Assembly (NCBI RefSeq): GCF_030499575.1
Contig: NZ_JASTLC010000001.1
Span: 6,968,001 to 7,032,000, forward strand
Source: Streptomyces sp. DG2A-72
GTDB taxonomy: Bacteria > Actinomycetota > Actinomycetes > Streptomycetales > Streptomycetaceae
Length of the DNA: 64,000 nt
Direction: 5' to 3'
Below, piece after piece: positions 1 through 7,392 of this stretch (within the stretch, counting starts at the first letter, position 1; each line of letters begins with the position of its first letter). The position numbers and the translations under genes are program-made. The notes under the pieces were generated by a model, which was given only the letters and a program-made list of their open reading frames with translations, was not told where the DNA came from and did no database searches.

Positions 1-985
1 TGGGCAGGACCTCGGCGGTGCCCGGAGCGGTGAGTGCGCCATTGCGGGCGTCGTCCAGGAGGGTGTCACAGATGCTGCGCATGGACTCGGCGGCTTCCGC
101 GATGACCTTGTGGGTGGCCCGGGTCTGGTCGGCCGTGCGGGGGCGGGTGTGCCACCAGTCGAGTTCGGCGATGATCCGGCTCAGGGGCGTACGGAGTTCG
201 TGCGACAGTTCCCCGGTGAGCCGCCGCTCGTGGCGCAGGACCGTGCGGATGCGGTCCAGCAGCGCGTCCAGCGACGTACCGAGGCGGGCGAGTTCGGCCG
301 GGCGCCGCATGGTGCCGAAGCGTTCTTCGGAGGCGATGGCGCTCCACTGGGTGGCCTGGTCGGTCATCGTGCGCACGGGGCGCAGGGCGCGGCCCACCGC
401 CAGCCGGGTCAGGGCGTAGGTGCAGGCGAGCATGACGGCGTCCAGGGCGAGCGATCCCAGGAGCAGGGTGTCGGCCGAGCTCCGGTAGGGGGAGAGGTCC
501 AGCGCGGTGACCACTGTGGCTTCGCTGGTGTTTCCGGATACGCCGGGCACGGGTTGGGAGCACAGCCGTAGGGGGTGGCCGGGGGCGGTGGCGGTGACGC
601 AATGCCGCCCACCGCGCCGGGCGAGTCCGTCGGCGATGCGGGTCACGGGGCCGGCTGCCGGCGGTTCTTCCAGCAGACGTCGGCCGGCGTAGATCCATAC
701 GTTCGCGTCGAGGAGGTTGTCGTGGGGGGTCTCCAGGACGCGTACGGCCGTGCCGCTCGTGTCGACGGTCGTCGCGACGGCGGCGGCACGGCTGTGCAGC
801 TGGTCGTCCGCCTGGTGCTGGAGGCGTTGCTGGGCCACGGCGTTGAAGGCGACGGTGAGGATGACCATCAGCAGCGTGGCCGTGGTGAGCGCCACCAAGG
901 ACAGTCGGCCACGCAGGGTGCGGGGCGTCAGCCGGTACAGGAGAGCGGTCATGACAGGTCGTGGCCGGTGACGGAGACCTCTCAT
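1..985 (-). CDS. Sensor histidine kinase, C-terminus cut by window edge
   Basis: Membrane histidine kinase, the partner of the OmpR regulator just upstream. Reading the minus strand gives a first membrane segment (LSLVALTTATLLMVIL), an extracytoplasmic stretch, a second membrane segment, a HAMP-like linker (GRALRPVRTMTDQA) and the dimerisation/phosphoacceptor box GELSHELRTPL. The ATPase domain lies beyond base 1. The start is taken at 985, where ATGA overlaps the stop of the regulator; an in-frame ATG at 952 is an alternative. It is the last visible gene of an operon with two PAP2 phosphatases and DedA, so it may sense the envelope or lipid state (inference). Confidence 0.85.
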   Translation of the reverse strand, partial: MRGLRHRPRPVMTALLYRLTPRTLRGRLSLVALTTATLLMVILTVAFNAVAQQRLQHQADDQLHSRAAAVATTVDTSGTAVRVLETPHDNLLDANVWIYAGRRLLEEPPAAGPVTRIADGLARRGGRHCVTATAPGHPLRLCSQPVPGVSGNTSEATVVTALDLSPYRSSADTLLLGSLALDAVMLACTYALTRLAVGRALRPVRTMTDQATQWSAIASEERFGTMRRPAELARLGTSLDALLDRIRTVLRHERRLTGELSHELRTPLSRIIAELDWWHTRPRTADQTRATHKVIAEAAESMRSICDTLLDDARNGALTAPGTAEVLP

Positions 986-1644
986 GACAGGTGGTGGCCG
1001 ATCCCGCGGACCGTGCCGATCGTGCGGTCGCTGCCCGCGTCGCGCAGCTTGCGGCGTAGTCGGGTCAGGTACTGGTCGAGGGTGTTGTCGCTGACCTGGG
1101 CGCCCTCGGGCCAGCCCGCCCGGACCAGCTCGCGGCGGCGCACGATGCCGCCGGACGCCGCCATGAGCGCGGCGAGGAGACGGAACTCGGTCGGTGTCAG
1201 TGCGATCTGGGTGCCACGGACACTGACCTCGTGCCGGACGGCGTCAAGTACCACCTCCCCCGCTGTGGTCGCGGGTCGTGGTGCGGTCCGTTTGACCGCT
1301 GCCCGTAGGCGGGCGGCGAGTTCGGTGAGGTGGAACGGCTTGGGCAGATAGTCGTCGCCCCCCGCGGAGAACCCGGACAGGCGGTCGGTAAGTCGGTGAT
1401 GGGCCGTCAGGAAAATGACGGGGGAGAGGAATCCGTTGGCGCGCATGGCCTGGCAGACGTCCCGTCCGTCGGCGTCGGGCAGCCCGACGTCGAGTACGGC
1501 GGCGGCGATGTCGTCGGCGGCCAGGCGCAAGGCGGTGGCACCGTCGGGCGCGGGCACCGTGTCGAAGTCCTCGTCGCGCAGTCCGCGCACCAGCACGTCA
1601 CGCAGGGCGTGATCGTCCTCGACGACAAGGATCTTGTGGCGCAT
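982..1644 (-). CDS. OmpR-family response regulator
   Basis: A 220-residue DNA-binding regulator with an N-terminal receiver and a C-terminal winged helix. The receiver shows the acidic pair at D10-D11, phosphoacceptor D52 in LDVGLPDADG and K102 in LPKPF. The C-terminus (TPTEFRLLAALM ... NTLDQYLTRLRRKLRDAG) is a typical Trans_reg_C domain. Its start lies 47 bases inside the upstream PAP2 gene and its stop overlaps the kinase start, so the genes are probably translationally coupled. It is expected to be phosphorylated by the adjacent kinase; the target genes are not visible from the sequence. Confidence 0.92.
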   Translation of the reverse strand: MRHKILVVEDDHALRDVLVRGLRDEDFDTVPAPDGATALRLAADDIAAAVLDVGLPDADGRDVCQAMRANGFLSPVIFLTAHHRLTDRLSGFSAGGDDYLPKPFHLTELAARLRAAVKRTAPRPATTAGEVVLDAVRHEVSVRGTQIALTPTEFRLLAALMAASGGIVRRRELVRAGWPEGAQVSDNTLDQYLTRLRRKLRDAGSDRTIGTVRGIGHHLS

Positions 1645-2329
1645 GGTCCTCCCTAGGTTCTGGTGCCGTGTCCGTCGTACCGGGTATCAACCGCTCGGGC
1701 AGCCACCAGGCCACGGCGCACAGGCACACGCCCAGCCAGCCGAGGGCGAACAGCCAGCCGGCGACGACATCGGTGAACCAGTGCACTCCGAGGTAGACGC
1801 GGGTCAGTCCGACCAGGGCGCCCCAACCGCCGATGACCAGGGCGAGGGGGGTCTTGCCGCGCGGGCCGCGCACGCGGACGGCGATGACGAGCAGTCCGGC
1901 GGTGAGGGCCGCGGTGGTGGCGTGACCGGATGGGAACGCCCACCCGGAGGCGTGTGCTGCCCAGTCCGCGTGCGGCGGCCGGGGCCGGGCGACGAGCGTC
2001 ATCACCCCATACCGCAATGCCTGACCCGTGCCGAGGCAGACCAGACAGAGCGCGAAGGCCATCATCCGCTGCCGCAGCGTATGCCCCGCGATGATTGCGG
2101 CCAGCACGGCCAGCAGATACGGGACAACCCCCGTCCCCGTGGCGGTCAGCCCGCGGGCGAACGCCACCGCCACGTCCGGTCGGTGGCCGACGGACCAGGA
2201 GAGAAGGTCGCTGTCCGCGAACTGAGGCACGCCGTCGCGGCCGATGACGACCATGGTCAGTACGCCGAACCCCGTCCAGGCGCCGAGTCCTGTGCTGCCG
2301 GCCAACTCGGCCAGATCGCCGCGCTTCAT
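1598..2329 (-). CDS. PAP2-superfamily membrane phosphatase (first copy)
   Basis: A 243-residue integral membrane acid phosphatase of the PAP2 family. All three signature motifs are readable: a basic/RP motif (VARPRPP), the central PSGH, and the TRVYLGVHWFTD motif with the catalytic His and Asp. Family members remove phosphate from lipid phosphates such as undecaprenyl pyrophosphate or phosphatidate. The start at 2329 overlaps the stop of the second PAP2 gene by ATGA. The 3' end runs 47 bases into the response regulator, marking a compact operon. The exact substrate cannot be told from sequence. Confidence 0.88.
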   Translation of the reverse strand: MKRGDLAELAGSTGLGAWTGFGVLTMVVIGRDGVPQFADSDLLSWSVGHRPDVAVAFARGLTATGTGVVPYLLAVLAAIIAGHTLRQRMMAFALCLVCLGTGQALRYGVMTLVARPRPPHADWAAHASGWAFPSGHATTAALTAGLLVIAVRVRGPRGKTPLALVIGGWGALVGLTRVYLGVHWFTDVVAGWLFALGWLGVCLCAVAWWLPERLIPGTTDTAPEPREDHAPQDPCRRGRSRPA

Positions 2330-2931
2330 GTGGCCACCAGCAGCGGACGCAACCGGGTGGCCATGATGCGTTGGGCGAGGGCCTGCGGAGACCGCCGCAG
2401 CGCGGCCATCGCGAGCAGCGCGACGAGGGCGCCCACCGCGATCCCCACCACCACGTCGTGGGGGTAGTGCGCGCCGACCCAGACCCGCGAGGCCGCCATC
2501 GCGCAGGCGGCCACCACGGCGACCGCGCCGAGCCGGCGGGAGACGAACAGCAGGGCGACGGCAGCCGCGGCGGCGATGGCCGCATGGTTGCTGGGGAAAG
2601 ACCAGTCGCCGGGCGCCGGACACGCCTCCAGCGTGGTCACGTGCAGGCTCTGGCAGGGCCGGTCCTCGCGCACCAGCAGCTTCAGTCCCGTGTTCACCCC
2701 GTAGGCCACGACCACGACGAACGGCACGGCGAGCGCGGTCACCGAGGCTGTGGCGCCCAGTTGCCGGGCACGCCACCAGCCGATGAGCATGAGCACGGCG
2801 AACAGCCCAAGCCCGTACGTCGCCCAGGCCGACACCGTGTCGTCCAGCCACGCGGGGGAGTGCCGGGCGAGATTCACCACGTCGGTGTAGGCGGCGCCGT
2901 CGATCGACGAGCCGTCGAAGGCGAGGATCAT
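2326..2931 (-). CDS. PAP2-superfamily membrane phosphatase (second copy)
   Basis: A 201-residue PAP2 phosphatase with motif 1 (KLLVREDRPC), motif 2 as PSNH instead of the usual PSGH, and motif 3 (SRVWVGAHYPHD). It has several hydrophobic segments. It overlaps DedA upstream and the first PAP2 copy downstream, so both phosphatases are probably made together. The two PAP2 proteins differ strongly in sequence, which argues for different substrates or sides of the membrane rather than a recent duplication. Undecaprenyl-pyrophosphate recycling is a reasonable guess but unproven. Confidence 0.87.
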   Translation of the reverse strand: MILAFDGSSIDGAAYTDVVNLARHSPAWLDDTVSAWATYGLGLFAVLMLIGWWRARQLGATASVTALAVPFVVVVAYGVNTGLKLLVREDRPCQSLHVTTLEACPAPGDWSFPSNHAAIAAAAAVALLFVSRRLGAVAVVAACAMAASRVWVGAHYPHDVVVGIAVGALVALLAMAALRRSPQALAQRIMATRLRPLLVAT

Positions 2932-3596
2932 CCGCGTGCCTCCTTCGCCTTCGCGTCCCGGCGCGAGCGGTACACCTCACAGGCGAGCGGAATCAGCGAC
3001 AGGGCCACGATCACCGCGACCATCGGCAGCAGATAGCGGTCCACGTTCGGTACGGAGGAGCCCAGCGCGTATCCCGCCAGCGTGAGCCCCAGGCTCCACA
3101 CCAGTCCGCCCGTCACCTGCCAGACGGTGAACGTCCGCACCGGCACGCCCAGCGCACCCGCCATCGGGTTCAGCACCGTGCGTACGACCGGGACGAAGCG
3201 GGCCAGCACGATCGCCTTCCCATACCCGTAGCGCTCCAGCATTTCCTCCGCGCGTCTGGCTCCCTCGTGCAACCGGGCCGATCCGCTGCGGGCGAGCAGC
3301 GCGCCGCCCGCCTTCCGGCCGAGGAGATATCCGCACTGCGAGCCCGCCAGCGCCCCCACCGCAGCGACCACCAGCAGCGGGGCGAGGGACAGTTTCAGGC
3401 CGCGGTCGGCGGTGCCGGTGCACAGCAGGCCGGCCGTGAACAGCAGCGAGTCGCCCGGGAGGAAGAAACCGATCAGCAGGCCCGTCTCGGCGAACAGCAC
3501 CACGCCCACGCCGAGCACGCCGAAAGCGGACAGCAGTGACTGGGCGTCCAGCACGTTGACAGCGAGCTGCGACGATAGGTGCATGGGTGTGGTCAT
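2928..3596 (-). CDS. DedA/SNARE-associated family membrane protein
   Basis: A 222-residue DedA-family protein if started at the ATG at 3596, which has AAGGGG about ten bases upstream; a longer frame to 3650 exists but lacks better support. Readable family motifs include the reentrant-loop segment ETGLLIGFFLPGDSLLF and the ARFVPVVRTVLNPMAG region with the conserved Arg. DedA proteins include undecaprenyl-phosphate and phospholipid flippases, which fits the two PAP2 phosphatases directly downstream. It is the first gene of the minus-strand operon that ends with the two-component system. Confidence 0.88.
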   Translation of the reverse strand: MTTPMHLSSQLAVNVLDAQSLLSAFGVLGVGVVLFAETGLLIGFFLPGDSLLFTAGLLCTGTADRGLKLSLAPLLVVAAVGALAGSQCGYLLGRKAGGALLARSGSARLHEGARRAEEMLERYGYGKAIVLARFVPVVRTVLNPMAGALGVPVRTFTVWQVTGGLVWSLGLTLAGYALGSSVPNVDRYLLPMVAVIVALSLIPLACEVYRSRRDAKAKEARG

Positions 3597-3654
3597 CGTC
3601 GAGAACCCCTTCATCCGGACGATCGGATGCAGCGGACCGGCACCCGACAAGCGA

Positions 3655-3689
3655 CTACAATGTTGTAGACGGTCTACTGGACTGTAGAC
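3655..3689. promoter_or_regulatory. Paired inverted repeats, likely BlaI-type operators
   Basis: Two dyads lie just upstream of the BlaI-like gene: CTACAATGTTGTAG (3655-3668, a six-base arm repeat around TG) and GTCTAC...GTAGAC (3672-3689). Both carry the TACA/TGTA half-sites typical of BlaI/MecI-family operators. They sit between the divergent dedA and blaI-like genes, so they could control the BlaI/M56 pair and perhaps the dedA operon. Confidence 0.65.
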
Positions 3690-3712
3690 GATGGTGGGGT
3701 GAGGATCGTTCC

Positions 3713-4084
3713 ATGACCGACGCGAAGGACGAGAGACGGCCGGCGGGCGAGCTCGAAGCTGCCGTCATGGCCGCCCTGTGGGCCGCCGGGGTCCCGCTCA
3801 CCGCGGGCCGGGTGCAGACCGAACTCGGCTCGGAACTGGCCCGGACGACGGTGACGACGATCCTGACCCGTCTGCACGAGAAGGGTGTCGTCGGCCGTGA
3901 GCGGCAGGGGCGTGGCTACGCCTACTTCCCCGTGCAGGACGCTCCCGGCCTGACCGCCCGGCGCATGCACACCGAACTCGACCGGGACACCGACCGGGAG
4001 ACGGTGCTGGCGCGCTTCGTCGCCCAGCTCAGCCCCGACGATGAGCAGCTCCTGCGCCAGCTGCTGGAGGGTGAGGAGCGATGA
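3713..4084 (+). CDS. BlaI/MecI/CopY-family transcriptional repressor
   Basis: A 123-residue winged-helix repressor. ELEAAVMAALWAAG followed by LARTTVTTILTRLHEKGVVGRE is the recognisable Penicillinase_R pattern. The start at 3713 is chosen because the family begins here; a longer in-frame ORF from 3587 runs through the operators. It overlaps the next gene, an M56 peptidase, by ATGA. In this arrangement the membrane peptidase normally triggers proteolysis of the repressor. The inducer is unknown; in actinobacteria such pairs also control non-beta-lactamase genes. Confidence 0.9.
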   Translation: MTDAKDERRPAGELEAAVMAALWAAGVPLTAGRVQTELGSELARTTVTTILTRLHEKGVVGRERQGRGYAYFPVQDAPGLTARRMHTELDRDTDRETVLARFVAQLSPDDEQLLRQLLEGEER

Positions 4085-5010
4085 CCGCTCTGCTACTGGT
4101 ACCGCTGATCCTCCCCTTCCTCGCCCCGGCGCTGGCCCGCCGCACTCTCGGTTGCCTGGCTCCTGTCACCGCACTGTGGGTCCTCACGACCAGTGCTCTG
4201 GCCCTGGCAGGCGCCTGCATGGCCGCTCTCGGCGCCCTGGTCCTGATCGGACTGCTCAAACTCCCCGCCTTCGCCGCACTCGGCGAACTCGTCCACCCCC
4301 TGCGCACGCCGTCTGACTTCCTCGTCGTCCCCGCGGCCACGGCGGCCATCGGAGTGCTCACCCTCAGCGCCTGGACCCTCGCACGCTCGGCCCTCCGCCA
4401 GGCCCGCCTGTTTCGCACCGCTCGCACGCAGGCCGACCGCCGCCCCGCCGCCGGAGACCTGTGTGTCGTCGACTCGCCCCACCCGGACGCGTACGCCCTG
4501 CCGGGACGGCCCCACCGCATCGTCGTCACCAGCGCGATGCTGCGCAGCCTCGGCCCCGCTGAACGCGAAGCCCTCTTCGCCCACGAACGAGCTCACAACC
4601 AGGCCGGTCACCACTACTTCCTGGCCGCCGCCGAACTCGCCGCCCACTGCCACCCCGCACTGCGCACCGTCCGGGCCACCATCCGGCTCGCCGCCGAGCG
4701 GGCGGCCGACGAGGCCGCAGCCGTCACTCTCGGCGACCGGCGCCTGATCGCCACAGCCATCGCCCGCGCCGCCCTCGCCGGCCAAGCCTCCCGCTCCACC
4801 CGCCCCGACTTCGCACCCGCGGCGACGACCGGTCCCGTTCCCCAACGCGTCGCCGCCCTCCTCACGCCTTCCGAGCGGCGCTCGCGCGCCACGCGCTGTA
4901 CTGCTCTTCTCCTCGCTGCCTGTGCGCTCCTGTCGGTCTGCGCCGGGGCAACCGGCGCGCTCGCCTTCCATCACCAGGTCGAAGTTGCCCAGGGAGAGGA
5001 GAGCCACTGA
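4081..5010 (+). CDS. M56-family (BlaR1-like) membrane metallopeptidase
   Basis: A 309-residue membrane protein with N-terminal hydrophobic segments, a zinc metallopeptidase motif HERAH (H168, E169, H172), a further ERAADEAAA segment and a C-terminal membrane helix. This is the short actinobacterial M56 form with no penicillin-binding sensor domain. It is coupled by overlap to the BlaI-like repressor and probably cleaves it on an unidentified signal. The signal-sensing part may be another protein or the short extracytoplasmic loops. Confidence 0.87.
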   Translation: MTALLLVPLILPFLAPALARRTLGCLAPVTALWVLTTSALALAGACMAALGALVLIGLLKLPAFAALGELVHPLRTPSDFLVVPAATAAIGVLTLSAWTLARSALRQARLFRTARTQADRRPAAGDLCVVDSPHPDAYALPGRPHRIVVTSAMLRSLGPAEREALFAHERAHNQAGHHYFLAAAELAAHCHPALRTVRATIRLAAERAADEAAAVTLGDRRLIATAIARAALAGQASRSTRPDFAPAATTGPVPQRVAALLTPSERRSRATRCTALLLAACALLSVCAGATGALAFHHQVEVAQGEESH

Positions 5011-5159
5011 CCGGTTCGGGACTCGCAGCTGACTGCGTCCGTTCGGCACCCGACTCCCCCTTGGAGCCGCTCGCCCTGGGCACGGTGATCTCGCCTGTAC
5101 CTTTGCCCCGACCTGGCTGGCGGTGGACGCGCTCCTGGGGATCCGTGGCGCGGTGCCAC

Positions 5160-5690
5160 CCGCGGCAACAGTCGGATCGTCGCCGAGCTGGACTGGTGGT
5201 GCGGCGGCCCGTGCTCGGCTGCAAAGACCCGGGTGGCTCACGCGGTCATCCCTGACGCCGTCGAGCACATGCGCACCGTCTGCGACACGAGAATCTCGGC
5301 CGTGCCGCCGGCGGCAGAGGCGTCGTCGCCGCGGGCGCTGGTCAGCCGAACGACTGGACGCCGCTGACCTCTTGACCGTCATTGCCGCCGTCGACGGCGC
5401 GGACGGGCACCGGAGGCGGAATCCCAAGAGCCCTCCTCGAACGCATCGTCAACCCGCTGGTCGTCGGTGCCCTGCGGTAGGCCCGGCCGAACGTCACCGT
5501 CCGTGCTCGCCCGGCGGCCAATGGGGTACGCATCGAAGTCACCGACGACGGACGGGAGTGCCGTTTCGCGTTTGTCGGACAGCTCTTGGACACGCACGCC
5601 CGGCGCACGGTTCCTGGTCGGCCTGCCTGCGGGCTACGGTGCTGCCCGCCGGAGGGCGTGCGGTCACGCTGCCGGCGAGTGCTGCGGCTC
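5160..5690 (+). pseudogene. Decayed histidine kinase fragment
   Basis: Readable kinase pieces occur in different frames. NSRIVAELDWW and EHMRTVCDT (from about 5167) match the region just after the H-box of the kinase at 1-985 (LSRIIAELDWW, SMRSICDT). Further on, ALLERIVNPLVVGALR, an in-frame stop, then VTVRARPAANGVRIEVTDDG match the N and G1 boxes of the ATPase domain. There is no start, the H-box itself is lost and at least one frameshift and one stop are present. This is a dead copy related to the operon kinase. Confidence 0.7.
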
Positions 5691-6518
5691 CGGCTCAATG
5701 ACGTCCCTGCGGGTGACCGCCAGGTACACCACCAGGCCGAGGATGACCGTGAGGAACAGCGCGCTGGTGACGACGGTACCCAGGCCCAGGCCGCCGTCGC
5801 CGGTGGGCTGGGAGAGGTAGTCGCCGATCGAGGCGCCCAGCGGGCGGGTGAGGATGTAGGCGATCCAGAAGGTCCACACCACATCGAGGCCGAGTGCGAA
5901 GTGTGCGACGGCGATCGCGCCGATGGCCAGTGCGAACAGGACGGCGGCGAGCCAGTAGCCGAGGTTCATGCGCTCGGAGACCAGGTCGCCGGCCGCGGTG
6001 CCGAGGGCGAAGGTGAACAGGACCGCGAGCCAGTAGAAGGACTCCCGGCGGGTGGTGTCGACGCTGTGGATGGACAGGGTGTGCTCGCTGCGGTACCAGG
6101 CGGCGAACACGACCGCCAGGATGATCGCGAACACCGTGGTGCTGGTCTCCAGCGGCACGCCCATGTTGTCGGTCAGGTTGTCGCTGATCAGAGTGCCGAC
6201 GACGCTGATCAGGGCGACGGCGAGCCAGTACACGCCCGCGCGGTAGGCACTGGTGCGGAACTGCACGACCAGCACCCCGGCCAGCAGCACGCTCATCAGC
6301 AGCGACACACCGGTCAGGCCCAGGCCGGCCTTCTCGTTGAGCAGGTCGGCCGCAGTCTCACCCACCGTCGTGCACAGCACCTTGATCACCCAGAAGTACA
6401 CGGTGATCTCGGGAACCTTGTTCCAGCCAGGGCGGGAACGGCGGCGGTGGCCGGGTGCGGCAGCGGCGGGGCCATGGACCACAGGGAGTTCGGAAGTCTC
6501 GGGTGTCTCGGATGTCAT
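5664..6518 (-). CDS. COG4705-like multi-pass membrane protein with fourfold repeat
   Basis: A 284-residue hydrophobic protein. After a charged N-terminus it shows four similar two-helix units, each containing a G-x-x-x-x-D signature: TVGETAADLL, SVVGTLISDNL, FALGTAAGDLV and RPLGASIGDYL. This repeat pattern is that of the uncharacterised COG4705 family as I recall it. The biochemical role is not established. Its 3' end converges on the kinase fossil; such genes often lie near two-component systems, so the fossil may once have been its partner (inference). Confidence 0.75.
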   Translation of the reverse strand: MTSETPETSELPVVHGPAAAAPGHRRRSRPGWNKVPEITVYFWVIKVLCTTVGETAADLLNEKAGLGLTGVSLLMSVLLAGVLVVQFRTSAYRAGVYWLAVALISVVGTLISDNLTDNMGVPLETSTTVFAIILAVVFAAWYRSEHTLSIHSVDTTRRESFYWLAVLFTFALGTAAGDLVSERMNLGYWLAAVLFALAIGAIAVAHFALGLDVVWTFWIAYILTRPLGASIGDYLSQPTGDGGLGLGTVVTSALFLTVILGLVVYLAVTRRDVIEPEPQHSPAA

Positions 6519-6589
6519 GCAGCTGACCGTGTCACCGGGAACCTGAACACATCCTGACTGCCGTTGCGGTGCTCAGGAGGTGGTGCCGC

Positions 6590-7354
6590 TCACGTCTCCA
6601 GGCGGTATCCGTGGCCGCGCAGGGTGATGATCCGGGGGACGCGTACGGGCGCCGTCGCGGCGGCTTCGGCCTCGGCGAGGCGGCGGCGCAGGGAGGCCAT
6701 GGTGACGTCCAGTGTCTTGGTGGGCCCGAACCAGTTCTCGTCCCACACCTGGGCCATCAGGGTCTCGCGGCTCACCGCGCTGTCCGCCTGCCGGGCGAGC
6801 GCCGCGAGGAGTTCGAACTCCTTGGGGCGCAGGGTCAGTTCACGGTCGCGCAGCAGGCAGCGGCGGGCGGCGGTGTCGACGGTCAGGTCGCCGAGGCGGA
6901 GGGGTTCCTCCTGGGGCGAGGCGGTCGGGCGGCGGCGCAGATGGGCGCGCAGGCGGGCCAGCAGGACGGTGAGGCTGAAGGGTTTGACCAGGTAGTCGTC
7001 GGCGCCCGCGTCGAGACCGGCGATCACGTCGATCTCCTCGCTGCGCGCGGTGAGGACGACGATCAGCAGCTCGGGGAAGCGGGCGCGCAGCCGGCGGGCG
7101 AGGTCGAGGCCGTCGGCGTCGGGCAGGCCGAGGTCGAGCAGGACGACGTCGTACGCCGTCCGCTCGGCCTCGGCCAGCGCGCCGGTCCCTGTTCTGGACC
7201 AGGTCGGGGCGTAGCCGCCGCTGGTCAGTCCGGTCTCCAGGTGGCGCCCGATGGTGTCGTCGTCCTCGATGACGAGCACGCGGACACGGTCGCGGTCACG
7301 CTCGGGAGTGCGGTGGCGGTCCGCGCGGTGTGGCGGGGGAGCGGGAGTGCGCAT
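6590..7354 (-). CDS. OmpR-family response regulator of the exporter module
   Basis: A 254-residue regulator with an N-terminal basic leader, a receiver (VLVIEDDD, phosphoacceptor D74 in LLDLGLPDADG, K124 in YLVKPF) and a winged-helix output domain (LRPKEFELLAALARQ ... LDVTMASLRRRL). It is the last gene of the minus-strand block that starts with the lipoprotein at 12,165. The kinase at 12,353 on the plus strand is its probable partner, as both flank the ABC genes. The start at 7354 has no strong ribosome-binding site. Confidence 0.88.
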   Translation of the reverse strand: MRTPAPPPHRADRHRTPERDRDRVRVLVIEDDDTIGRHLETGLTSGGYAPTWSRTGTGALAEAERTAYDVVLLDLGLPDADGLDLARRLRARFPELLIVVLTARSEEIDVIAGLDAGADDYLVKPFSLTVLLARLRAHLRRRPTASPQEEPLRLGDLTVDTAARRCLLRDRELTLRPKEFELLAALARQADSAVSRETLMAQVWDENWFGPTKTLDVTMASLRRRLAEAEAAATAPVRVPRIITLRGHGYRLET

Positions 7355-7392
7355 GGGCGGAAGCGTAGGCGGCCCGTCCGGGACAAGCGGCG

